Positions 1 to 6,234 of a DNA stretch of 6,234 nucleotides are shown piece after piece (position 1 is the first letter of the stretch; each line of letters starts with the position of its first letter). Made by a program: the position numbers and the translations under genes. This DNA comes from CAWUJK01 sp964586815. GTDB lineage: Bacteria > Patescibacteriota > Gracilibacteria > BD1-5 > UBA6164. The notes under the pieces are model-generated. The model had not been told where the DNA came from and made no database searches. It saw only the letters and a program-made list of their open reading frames with translations. The stretch lies in assembly GCA_964586815.1 (NCBI GenBank), contig CAZPIB010000051.1:1-6234 (forward strand). Direction: 5' to 3'.

Positions 1-797
1 TAAGAATAGTAGAATTATATTTTGAAGAAAAATGATATGATAAAATTACTGATTCAAGCTTAAGAAATAAAATTAAAATAGTTTTGAATTGAAATCTTCA
101 AACTAATAAATTGACTCAAAAAGTAATTTATTCAGATATATTATTTCAAGCTCACAAAACTCAGGATTTTACAAAGTATAATGAATTAGTAAAAAAATGA
201 TTTTATAATAGTGTAGAAGAAAGTATTTTAGAATTTAAAATCTCAGAAGAAAATACTTTAGAATCTCCTGAGAAAACTACTAAAATTCAAGATCAAAATT
301 ATTTATTTAATCCTGAAAGTTGAATAGTTTTTATTTTAGAAAACTGAGAAAAAACTAGCTTTGAGCTTTCTAAACAAGACAAAGCACTTGTAAAAGAAAA
401 ACCAGAATTATTATATGAAATTATAAACTTTCATAAAACTTTAAGTGATTTATGATTAAGTAGTTTATGGGACATAAAAGATATAATATTTCAAGCATTG
501 ACAAATAAATATCCTTGATCCTTTGAAATAAAATGAAATTATTTAAATAAAAATGAGACTTTTATATTTTTAAACTCTATTTTAAAATCAACTTGAAGCA
601 AAGAAGTAAAAATTCAAACTATAGATTGATTCAAAACAGAGTTTAAAATAAAAAATAATATGCAATTTGATTGATGACTAAAAGATGATATTTTAAGAAA
701 GTGAGAATCTAGTATTGAAGAAACTTTTTTAGAAAAATATGTAAATAATTTTTCTGCTTTTCAAATTTGAAAATTTTCTAAATCTTTAGATCAATAA
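1..797 (+). CDS. Unrecognised protein, C-terminal 264 residues (5' end outside window)
   Basis: This frame is open from the left edge (first full codon at position 3) to TAA at 795-797 when TGA is read as glycine. It contains 14 in-frame TGA and, notably, no GGN codon, so every glycine is TGA. Its one tryptophan is TGG (in SSLWDIKD). The product is charged and rich in Lys, Glu, Asn and Ile, with short segments that could be alternating strands and helices (for example SGIVFILENGE). I saw no signal peptide or membrane segment in the visible part and recognise no family motif, so no function is offered. It converges on gyrA, with 24 bases between the stop codons and a shared terminator. Its last residues, Asp-Gln-stop, match the last residues of GyrA because both lie in the terminator stem. 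That the frame is a real gene is well supported by its length and by the TGA pattern seen in neighbouring known genes. Confidence 0.85.
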
Positions 798-831
798 AAA
801 ATGGCTATAAATAGCCATTTTTTATTGATCT
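788..831. terminator. Bidirectional terminator shared by the left-edge gene and gyrA
   Basis: A perfect 20-bp inverted repeat (788-807 against 812-831) encloses a 4-base loop, TAAA. The stem core ATGGCTA/TAGCCAT is flanked by an A tract on the left and a T tract on the right, so transcripts from either side form a hairpin followed by a U run. The arms contain both stop codons: TAA at 795-797 for the plus-strand gene, and the complement of 822-824 for gyrA. Confidence 0.9.
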
Positions 832-3362
832 TCTTCTTCATATTCTTTAACTATACTTGCTCTAACAATCTCATCAGATTTCTTTTTTAGTTTTGTAAGA
901 ATTACTCATTGAGTTACTCTTGAAGTTTTCCTAATTCATTTAAGTGGTAATCTAATAGTCTGACCACCTTTTGAAATAAGGATAACTTGTGATTGTTTTC
1001 TATCTATTTCAGAAAGCATTTTTGCACTTACTAAATGCCCTGTTTTCTCTGTTACAGCCATTGCTTTAACTCAAGAACCTCATCTTTTTTGGTTTCTATA
1101 ATTTTCAGTAGCAGTTATCTTTCACATTCACTTTTGAGTAACTATGAATAAATATTCATTTTCTGGTGTAGAGATTGCTGTTTCAATAACTACATCATCA
1201 CCTTTTAATCTAATTCCTCTTACTCAAGATGCTGTTCTACCCATTGGTCTAACATCAGTTTCACTAAATTGAATAGCTTTTCAAGCTTTTGTTGCTATAA
1301 AAATATTATCTTCTCCTGTAGTAGTTTTTACCCACATTAGATCATCTCACTTCTTTACTCAAACAACTTTTAGTCAATTTGCTCTTATATTTTGAACATC
1401 TGACATAGCTAATTTTTTAACTACTCAATATTTTGAAACAAAGAATAAATATTTATTTTCTTCTTTTGAAATATCTAATATTGCAGCTATTTCTTCCCCT
1501 TTTTGTAAGTTTAGTAAATTTACAATTGGTTGTCATTTTGCTGTTCTAGAAGTTTCTGGAATTTCATAAGCTGGAAGTGTAAATACTCTACCTTTTGTAG
1601 TAAAATACAATAAGTCAGAATGATTTTGAGTTGGGATAATTAATTTAATTTCATCATCTTCTTTTGCTCAAGTTGTAACTCATTTTCCTCATCTTCTTTG
1701 AGTTCTAAAAGATGATTCTTTAAGTCTTTTAATATATGAATTTTTTGAGAGTACAACAAATATTTCTTCATTTGGAATTGTATCTTTTGCATTAAATTCT
1801 CAAATTTTATTTTGATTTACTTGAGTTCTTCTTGAGTCAGCAAATTTTTCTCTTATTTCAGTTAATTCTTCTAAAATAATTTCTACAACTCTTTCAGGTT
1901 TTGATAAAATATCTTTTAAATCTGTAATTAAAATTAGTTTTTCCTTTAATTCATTTTCTAATTTTTGTCTTTCAAGTCCAGCTAATTTATTCAATTTCAT
2001 TTCCAAAATTGCATCAGCTTGAATTTCAGTAAAAGAGAATGCTTTTATTAAAGCAATTTTTGCATCATCTTTTGTTTTAGATGCTCTAATAGTTTTTATA
2101 ACTTCATCAATATGATCAAGTGCTTTTTTAAGACCTTCCAAAATATGAGCTCTAGCTTCAGCTATTTTAAGTTCATAAATAGTCCTTCTTTGTACTACTT
2201 CTTTTCTATGATCTATAAATTGAACTAAAAAATCTTTTAAATTATGTAATCTTGGTTGTCTACCTCTATGAGTCAAAGCAATCATATTAAATCCAAAACT
2301 TGTTTGAAGTGATGTTAGTTTATATAATTGATTTAAAACTTTCTTAGGAAAAGCATCTTTTTTTAATTCCATAATGATTCTAACTCCATCTTTATTTGAT
2401 TCATCACGTAATTCTGCAATTCAAATAATTTTTTTATCTCTTACTAAATCAGCAATTTTTTCAATTAAAGTCTTTTTATTTAATTGGTATGGAATTTCTG
2501 AAATATTTATAATATTTCTACCTTTTTTATTTTGCTCTATATTAGCAACTCATCTAACCTTTACTGAACCTCTACCTGTTGAGTATGCAGTAAGAATTGC
2601 TTCTTTATCATAAATAATTCAACCAGTTGGAAAATCGGGTCCCTTTATAAACTCCATTAAATCCTCAATAGTAACTTCTTCAACATTATCACATTTAAGT
2701 AAATGATCTATTGCATCTAAAAGTTCTGTTAAATTGTGTGGTGGAATATTTGTAGCCATTCAAACAGCAATACCCATTACTCAATTCATAAGTAAATTTG
2801 GTATTCTAGAAGGAAGAACACTAGGTTCTTGTTTTGTGGTATCAAAATTATCTTTAAAATCTACAGTTTCTTTTTCAATATCAGCCAGCATAAACTCAGC
2901 TAATTTAGTCATTTTTGCCTCAGTATATCTATATGCTGCTGCATTATCACCATCCATAGATCAAAAATTACCCTGACCATCTACCAAAGGATATCTAAGA
3001 GAAAAATCTTGAGCCATTCTAACCATAGCCTCATAAACTGAACTATCTCCATGAGGATGATAATTTCAAAGCACATGCCCAACTACAGTAGCAGACTTTC
3101 TATATTTTGCTGAAGATCTTAAACCTTGAACATGCATAGAATAAAAAATTCTTCTATGGACTGGTTTTAATCAATCTCTCATATCGGGCAAAGCTCTACT
3201 AATAATTACACTCATTGCATAATCAATATATCCCTCTTCCATATCTTCTCTAATATCTCTATTTTGGTCTCAAGAATAAGATATTGCATTATCAATATTT
3301 AAATCATCTTGACTATTTTCATTTTCATCCCCTTCTCCAGATAAGTTATTTTCTTCTAACAT
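822..3362 (-). CDS. gyrA: DNA gyrase subunit A (846 aa, 26 UGA-glycine codons)
   Basis: This is the breakage-reunion subunit of DNA gyrase, which forms A2B2 with GyrB and supercoils DNA using ATP. Read with TGA as Gly it gives one intact 846-residue protein, within the usual GyrA range. An acidic N-terminal extension (about residues 1-40) is followed by YIDYAMSVI (45-53), ISRALPDMRDGLKPVHRR (54-71), NYHPHGDSSVYEA (100-112) and AAAYRYTE, with the catalytic tyrosine at 146. Tower and coiled-coil regions follow (about 160-520), then the C-terminal pinwheel. The pinwheel opens with a perfect GyrA box QRRGGKG (555-561), which separates GyrA from ParC. In-frame TGA falls on invariant glycines such as 64, 99, 134 and two in the GyrA box. 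The quinolone-region positions are Ser107 and Glu111, the unmutated type. The ATG at 3362 is chosen because the conserved N-terminal arm needs sequence upstream of the next Met (41). gyrB is not in the window. Confidence 0.97.
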
Positions 3363-3396
3363 TTAACTATTTTTTAAGAAATATTTTTACATATAA

Positions 3397-3424
3397 AATA
3401 TACTAAAATTCTATATTTAATCAA
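3397..3424 (-). promoter_or_regulatory. Candidate gyrA promoter
   Basis: On the minus strand TTGATT (3419-3424) and TATATT (3397-3402) are separated by 16 bases, a fair match to a housekeeping sigma promoter. It lies about 35 bases upstream of the gyrA ATG and just past the terminator of the preceding gene, so gyrA probably has its own transcript. In such AT-rich DNA chance matches are common, so the exact boxes are uncertain. Confidence 0.5.
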
Positions 3425-3457
3425 GCAAAAATAGCTTTTAATGTTAAAAAAATGACA

Positions 3458-3492
3458 AAAAAAATACAATTCAAGGTAAATTGTATTTTTTT
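3458..3492 (-). terminator. Intrinsic terminator of the secreted-protein gene
   Basis: A perfect 14-bp stem (3458-3471 against 3479-3492) with a 7-base loop is followed, in the minus-strand direction, by a run of eight U in the transcript. It starts 27 bases after the TAA of the secreted-protein gene and precedes the gyrA promoter. The mirror A tract means it could also stop plus-strand transcripts. Confidence 0.8.
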
Positions 3493-3519
3493 ATTTAAAT
3501 ATCTTTTTTAAAATAGTGC

Positions 3520-4188
3520 TTAGAAGTTACCAGTAATAGTAAAAGTTATTCTATCTTCATAATTTCCTGCTGGAGTTTGAGCATCTGTAGTAGCTCCTAC
3601 AGTAAAAGTTACATCATTTATACCATCTGTAGATTGTGGTTTATCTGAAGTATAAACTAAATGTTCTGTAGTATTATTAGCTACTTGAGTAGTTAAAGTA
3701 GCTGTTTGAGTAAATCAAGTTACAGTAGAATCAATTGCTGCATTAATAGAAGAAGAAAAGACATAAGATTCAGCAACTCAGTCTGTTGTTAAGTTATTAA
3801 TTTGAATACTATTATCTGCAATATTAGTTAAACCACCAGACCCAGATCTAACAGTAATTGAAACACCATTTACAGCATTAGTACCAACTTCTAAATTCAA
3901 AGAACCAGTAGACTGAGTACCAGCAATAAGAGTTCATAAATTAATAACACCAGTTGAGATTCACACATTTAAAGATGGAGCAACTGTAGCTTGAATTAAA
4001 ATATTATTAACTGAACCAGATGCATTAGCTAGATTACCAAATGTATTATCCCAGTTAATAGCAGTATCAAAAGTAACATCATTAGTAACTGAACCTGTAC
4101 CAATTTGTGTTGCAGCAAAAGCTGAGGTAATTGTTAAAGCTGTAATAGCAACAATTGCTGTAGCTTTTTTTATTTTTGTATTTATCAT
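3520..4188 (-). CDS. Predicted secreted Thr/Ser/Asn/Ala-rich beta protein (222 aa)
   Basis: This gene has a classical signal peptide: a lysine-rich start (MINTKIKK), a hydrophobic core (about residues 9-23) and an Ala-X-Ala type cleavage site, probably after Ala25 (AFA|ATQ). The mature part of about 197 residues is rich in Thr, Ser, Asn, Ala, Val and Gly, with alternating hydrophobic residues typical of beta-sandwich surface proteins. It ends with strand-like TPAGNYEDRITFTITG and NF. That ending resembles the last strands of secreted fimbria-like or spore-coat-U-like domains, but this is a resemblance by eye and not a family assignment. Four in-frame TGA (first at residue 76) split it under the standard code; it also uses many GGN glycines. 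No transmembrane anchor or sorting motif is visible after the signal peptide. A near-consensus promoter and a strong terminator suggest a separate, well-expressed single-gene transcript. A surface-layer or host-contact role is possible but not shown. Confidence 0.85.
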
Positions 4189-4212
4189 AATATGTGAAAA
4201 TTAATATATAAA

Positions 4213-4231
4213 ATAGTTAATTTTTAACTAT
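4213..4231. repeat. Inverted repeat at the transcription start of the secreted-protein gene
   Basis: ATAGTTAA and TTAACTAT (4213-4220, 4224-4231) form an 8-bp inverted repeat around TTT. It lies directly downstream of the predicted -10 box, at or just after the expected transcription start. It could be an operator or a 5' mRNA hairpin, or a chance palindrome in AT-rich DNA. Confidence 0.35.
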
Positions 4232-4237
4232 AAATAT

Positions 4238-4267
4238 ATCTTATCATATTATATTAACTCTTGTCAA
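4238..4267 (-). promoter_or_regulatory. Promoter of the secreted-protein gene
   Basis: On the minus strand a perfect TTGACA -35 box (4262-4267) is followed after 18 bases by TAAGAT (4238-4243), which is preceded by TG one base upstream (an extended -10). The predicted start near 4231 leaves a leader of roughly 43 bases before the ATG. This is the best -35 match in the window. Confidence 0.7.
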
Positions 4268-4283
4268 AAAAATACATCATAAA

Positions 4284-4313
4284 AAAATAAGAATTATAAA
4301 TAATTCTTATTTT
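4284..4313 (-). terminator. Terminator of the rpsT-infC-rpmI-rplT operon
   Basis: A perfect inverted repeat (4284-4297 against 4300-4313, effectively a 13-bp stem with a 4-base loop) is followed by a U tract in the minus-strand transcript. The proximal arm contains the rplT TAA (4307-4309), so the hairpin starts inside the last codons of the gene. Confidence 0.8.
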
Positions 4314-4651
4314 ACAAATTTTGTTATCTCACTAAATACTACTGGATTAGAAATAGCTAAATTAGATAAAACTTTTCTATTTAATTTAACTTGCTTAGTG
4401 TACATTGATCCTATTAATTTAGAATAAGTAGTTTCATTATCTCTAGCTGCAATATTAATTCTTGCATTCCAAAGTCTTCTGAAATTTCTTTTTTTTAATT
4501 TTCTACCAATATATGAATTTAGCCCTGATTTCATCCAAGCATTTTTTGCTCTACTAAAAACTCTAGAGTTTAAAAGTCTAAAACCTTTAGTTTTTTTCAA
4601 AAGACTTTTATGTCTTTTTTTAGTCATCATACCTCTTTTTACTCTAACCAT
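4307..4651 (-). CDS. rplT: 50S ribosomal protein bL20 (114 aa)
   Basis: bL20 binds 23S rRNA and is essential early in large-subunit assembly; in several bacteria it also represses its own operon by binding the leader mRNA. The sequence starts VRVKRGMMTKKRHKSLLKKT and carries the family core KGF...SRVFSRAKNAWMKSG, then FRRLWNARINIAAR and LNRKVLSNLA near the C-terminus. At 114 residues it is a few short of the usual 117-120. It contains no in-frame TGA: its five glycines are all GGN. The tryptophan of RLWNARIN, well conserved in the family, is TGG, which supports TGG rather than TGA as the Trp codon here. It is the last gene of the operon, 24 bases after rpmI, with the terminator overlapping its stop. 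Confidence 0.97.
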   Translation of the reverse strand: MVRVKRGMMTKKRHKSLLKKTKGFRLLNSRVFSRAKNAWMKSGLNSYIGRKLKKRNFRRLWNARINIAARDNETTYSKLIGSMYTKQVKLNRKVLSNLAISNPVVFSEITKFVK

Positions 4652-4675
4652 CTTTTAAATTATTAATTATTAATA

Positions 4676-4873
4676 TTAAATACCATGTGGTAATTGTCTT
4701 AAAACTCTTTTTGTTTCAGAAGAAGATAATTCTTTTCCAAATTTATTAGCTTTTTTAGCTTGAGAAGTTTTATTCATAAGTAAATGTCTTTTACCTGCTT
4801 TATTAAATTTAATTTTTCAAGTTCAAGTGATTTTTACTCTTTTTTTAACTCAGCTTCTAGTTTTTAAAGTCAT
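4676..4873 (-). CDS. rpmI: 50S ribosomal protein bL35 (65 aa, three UGA-glycine codons)
   Basis: This small basic large-subunit protein is read from ATG at 4871-4873 to TAA at 4676-4678 with TGA as glycine. It starts MTLKTRSGVKKRVKITGTGK and continues with the family signature KAGKRHLL and a C-terminal KRVLRQLPHG, matching bL35 in length and order. Three glycines are TGA, including both glycines of the conserved TGTGK motif. Under the standard code the gene collapses into fragments too short to notice, so standard gene finders would miss it. It sits between infC (22 bases upstream) and rplT (24 bases downstream), the classic infC-rpmI-rplT order, which independently supports the call. Confidence 0.96.
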
Positions 4874-4895
4874 ATTGTTATTTTAAATAATATAT

Positions 4896-5408
4896 TTATT
4901 TTTTTACTTTTAACATTGATATAAAAGTATTTCAATTTCTTTTTATTGGAGATTCTTGCTTATAAATTTCTTCAATCATTTTAATAAATGTCTCCATTTT
5001 TTCCATTGCTAAGCCTCAATAATGATTCTCTCTTCATCTAAGCATTAAAGTAACTTTTAATGGATGTCAATTAGCTCAAAATTTATTAACTTGATTAACT
5101 CTTGTTTGTAAATCATGATCACTTATTTTAAAAGTAATTCTAATTGTTTTCAAATCAGGAGTTTTAGAAGTTTGCTTTTGTTTTTGTTTTTGTTTCTTTT
5201 CTTTATAAAGAAATTTTCAATAATCAAGAATTTTTATAATAGTTACATCTCCTGATTTTCACATCTCCATTAAATCAAGATTTTTCTCAATAGCAATATT
5301 TCTTGCCTCTTTCATAATCATATTACCTAAATTTTCACCACTATCAGTAATAAGCTGTACTTTATAAGCTCTAATTTTATCATTTACTAATCTTTGTTTG
5401 TTTGGCAT
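4896..5408 (-). CDS. infC: Translation initiation factor IF-3 (170 aa, seven UGA-glycine codons)
   Basis: IF-3 binds the 30S subunit, prevents premature 50S joining and checks the start codon and initiator tRNA. The N-terminal domain shows NDKIRAYKVQLITDSGENLG and the signature ILDYGKFLYKEKK (residues 60-72). A linker with four Lys-Gln pairs (72-79) follows, and then the C-terminal domain with TIRITFKISDHDLQTRV and KVTLMLRGRE (118-127). Length is normal. Seven glycines are TGA, including those of DYGKF and LRGRE, which are nearly invariant in the family. The start is ATG (5406-5408), not the rare AUU used for autoregulation in some bacteria, so that control is not indicated. It lies 18 bases after rpsT and 22 before rpmI. 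Confidence 0.96.
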
Positions 5409-5426
5409 TAATTTTTTAAATTAAAA

Positions 5427-5735
5427 TTAAGATTTAACTTCTAGAGCTTTTAACATTCTTACATATTTAGCTTTTTTTCTAGAAGCATTATTTGGATGAA
5501 TGATATTCTTTTTAGATAATTTGTCAATTATAGATTGTAAACCAGCCTTTGTAGTTTTACCATCTTTATCTTTAGTATTTTCTAAAACTAATCTAGCTGC
5601 ACTAGAATCCGATTCTTTAATAGCTTTTTCAAAAGCTTTTCTTGCTTCAGTAAAAAGAGATTTAAAACGGTCATTTCTAGATTTTTTCTTTTTATTTTGT
5701 CTTAATTGCTTTTTAGCAGATTGTATTATTGGCAT
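5427..5735 (-). CDS. rpsT: 30S ribosomal protein bS20 (102 aa)
   Basis: bS20 is a helical 16S rRNA-binding protein of the small subunit. The N-terminus MPIIQSAKKQLRQNKKKKSR matches the family start (commonly MANIKSAKKR and similar), and the C-terminal IIHPNNASRKKAKYVRMLKAL matches the typical IHKNKAARKKSRL...LNAL ending. The start is set at ATG 5733-5735; an in-frame ATG at 5780 would add a hydrophobic 15-residue extension absent from the family. At 102 residues it is longer than the usual 85-90, the extra length lying around ENTKDKDGKTTKAGLQS. It has no in-frame TGA; its two glycines are GGT. It is the first gene of the operon, 18 bases before infC. Confidence 0.93.
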   Translation of the reverse strand: MPIIQSAKKQLRQNKKKKSRNDRFKSLFTEARKAFEKAIKESDSSAARLVLENTKDKDGKTTKAGLQSIIDKLSKKNIIHPNNASRKKAKYVRMLKALEVKS

Positions 5736-5769
5736 AATATAATATATATTTATTTTAAATAAAAGTATC

Positions 5770-5801
5770 AATAAAACCATATTTGAGGATAGGATTTTAT
5801 T
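5770..5801 (-). promoter_or_regulatory. Possible leader hairpin upstream of rpsT
   Basis: Within the predicted 5' leader, arms 5770-5778 and 5792-5801 pair over 9 bp with one bulged base and leave a 13-base loop containing CCUAUCCUC-like pyrimidines on the transcript side. It lies between the promoter and the rpsT start, where ribosomal-protein autoregulation often occurs. It matches no leader motif that I know, and the regulatory role is inference. Confidence 0.3.
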
Positions 5802-5824
5802 AATTTAGTCTCTTTTGTAAAAAA

Positions 5825-5852
5825 AGTATATGAAAAATAGCTACACAGTCAA
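5825..5852 (-). promoter_or_regulatory. Promoter of the rpsT-infC-rpmI-rplT operon
   Basis: On the minus strand TTGACT (5847-5852) and TATACT (5825-5830) are spaced by 16 bases, each one base from the consensus hexamer. Transcription would start near 5818, giving a leader of about 83 bases before rpsT. Confidence 0.65.
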
Positions 5853-5897
5853 AAGTTTTTGGCTCTTTTTTCATAACATAAAAAAAATCTCATAAAA

Positions 5898-5916
5898 ATT
5901 TGTTAATCTTACAAAT
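5898..5916 (-). terminator. Weak candidate terminator for the right-edge gene
   Basis: A 6-bp inverted repeat ATTTGT/ACAAAT with a 7-base loop is followed by four U on the minus strand, about 75 bases beyond the stop of the right-edge gene. The stem is short and almost all A-T. The rest of the 254-base gap (5736-5989) holds the rpsT promoter and leader, a near-palindrome ATAGAGATCTAT (5919-5930) and two copies of TTTGTTAAT (5899-5907, 5938-5946) of unknown meaning. Confidence 0.25.
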
Positions 5917-5989
5917 AAATAGAGATCTATCTTATAGTTTGTTAATTTTTTTGAGTAAATAAATATATTTTTTTAAGCTTTTTGAAATA

Positions 5990-6234
5990 CTAATCATCAC
6001 TATCAAAATTCAATACAGAATCTACTTGTGCTGAATTTTCTGCTTTACTTAAATCACTACTAAATCTTTTAATAGCTTTTACTAGATTATCTTTTGAGAC
6101 TTCTTTTGTTATTGTGTCATTTCAATCTTTTAAAGTAAAGTTTCAATTACTTGTTTCTCTAATCAAAATATTATTACCCTCTAATTTTCTATTAAATTCA
6201 TATGACCCATTTGCTTTTGTTTCTTTAAATGTAA
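5990..6234 (-). CDS. Unrecognised protein, C-terminal 80 residues (5' end outside window)
   Basis: The frame is open from the right edge to TAG (5990-5992), the only TAG stop in the window. Two in-frame TGA are read as glycine (in TSNGNF and LKDGND). The visible part begins with probable short beta strands (SYEFNRKLEGNNILIRE) and ends in a helical-looking stretch (DNLVKAIKRFSSDLSKAE) and an acidic tail FDSDD. No family motif is recognised. It precedes the ribosomal-protein operon on the same strand but is separated from it by 254 bases with a good internal promoter, so it is probably a different transcription unit. Confidence 0.75.

Noticed and set aside
1800..2372. An uninterrupted 190-residue minus-strand frame that could be called a separate gene
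   Set aside because: It is residues 331-520 of GyrA (tower and coiled coil), a stretch with no internal TGA. The GyrA frame continues on both sides once TGA is read as glycine.
2374..2976. Plus-strand frames at 2374-2613 and 2734-2976
   Set aside because: They are antisense shadows of gyrA with no recognisable product, start context or promoter.
822..3362. gyrA as a pseudogene broken by many stops
   Set aside because: All interruptions are TGA, never TAA or TAG, the frame never shifts, and the TGA codons coincide with conserved glycines.
822..3362. ParC (topoisomerase IV subunit A) instead of GyrA
   Set aside because: A perfect GyrA box QRRGGKG is present at residues 555-561 and the C-terminal region is full length.
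5500..5742. Plus-strand frame opposite rpsT
   Set aside because: It is an antisense shadow of the lysine-rich rpsT gene, giving an artificial Phe/Leu-rich hydrophobic protein.
5736..5780. Upstream ATG extending bS20 by 15 hydrophobic residues
   Set aside because: bS20 proteins begin close to the MPIIQSAKKQ segment. The extension is encoded by AT-rich leader and overlaps the possible leader hairpin.
5919..5930. Near-palindrome ATAGAGATCTAT and the repeated TTTGTTAAT copies nearby as a regulatory array
   Set aside because: They are short, few and AT-rich. Chance occurrence is likely and nothing links them to a known binding protein.
1..6234. Mycoplasma-type code with UGA as tryptophan
   Set aside because: It would place Trp at invariant glycines in GyrA, IF-3 and bL35, while real conserved Trp positions use TGG.

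Overview
The window comes from a very AT-rich bacterial genome that reads UGA as glycine (translation table 25), as known for Absconditabacteria (SR1) and Gracilibacteria (BD1-5) of the Candidate Phyla Radiation. The evidence is in the sequence. Six of the eight reading frames contain in-frame TGA, 56 by my hand count, and many fall on near-invariant glycines: DGLKPVHRR, NYHPHGD, NFGSMDGD and the QRRGGKG box of GyrA, TGTGK of bL35, and DYGKF and LRGRE of IF3. All five tryptophans are TGG, including the conserved one in bL20. All eight stops are TAA (seven) or TAG (one). Under the standard code most genes here look shattered; under table 25 they are intact. I cannot separate SR1 from BD1-5 with this window alone.

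Layout. Positions 1-797 (+) hold the 3' part of an unrecognised protein gene. It converges on gyrA (822-3362, -), and the two share a 20-bp perfect inverted repeat that also contains both stop codons. Upstream of gyrA, behind its own promoter and terminator, is a gene for a secreted, Thr/Ser/Asn/Ala-rich protein with a signal peptide (3520-4188, -). Next comes a translation operon on the minus strand, transcribed in the order rpsT (bS20), infC (IF3), rpmI (bL35), rplT (bL20), covering 5735 down to 4307. It has a good promoter near 5825-5852 and a terminator overlapping the rplT stop. The right edge (5990-6234, -) is the 3' end of another unrecognised gene.

The content is mostly housekeeping: a topoisomerase subunit and a ribosome/initiation operon, plus one exported protein and two lineage-specific unknowns. 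No mobile element, CRISPR array, tRNA or rRNA was seen. Other features are compact gene ends with stops embedded in terminator stems, absence of Shine-Dalgarno-like sequences before all six visible starts, and near-total CpG depletion. I saw no evidence of an undescribed multi-gene system; the recoding itself is a described phenomenon.
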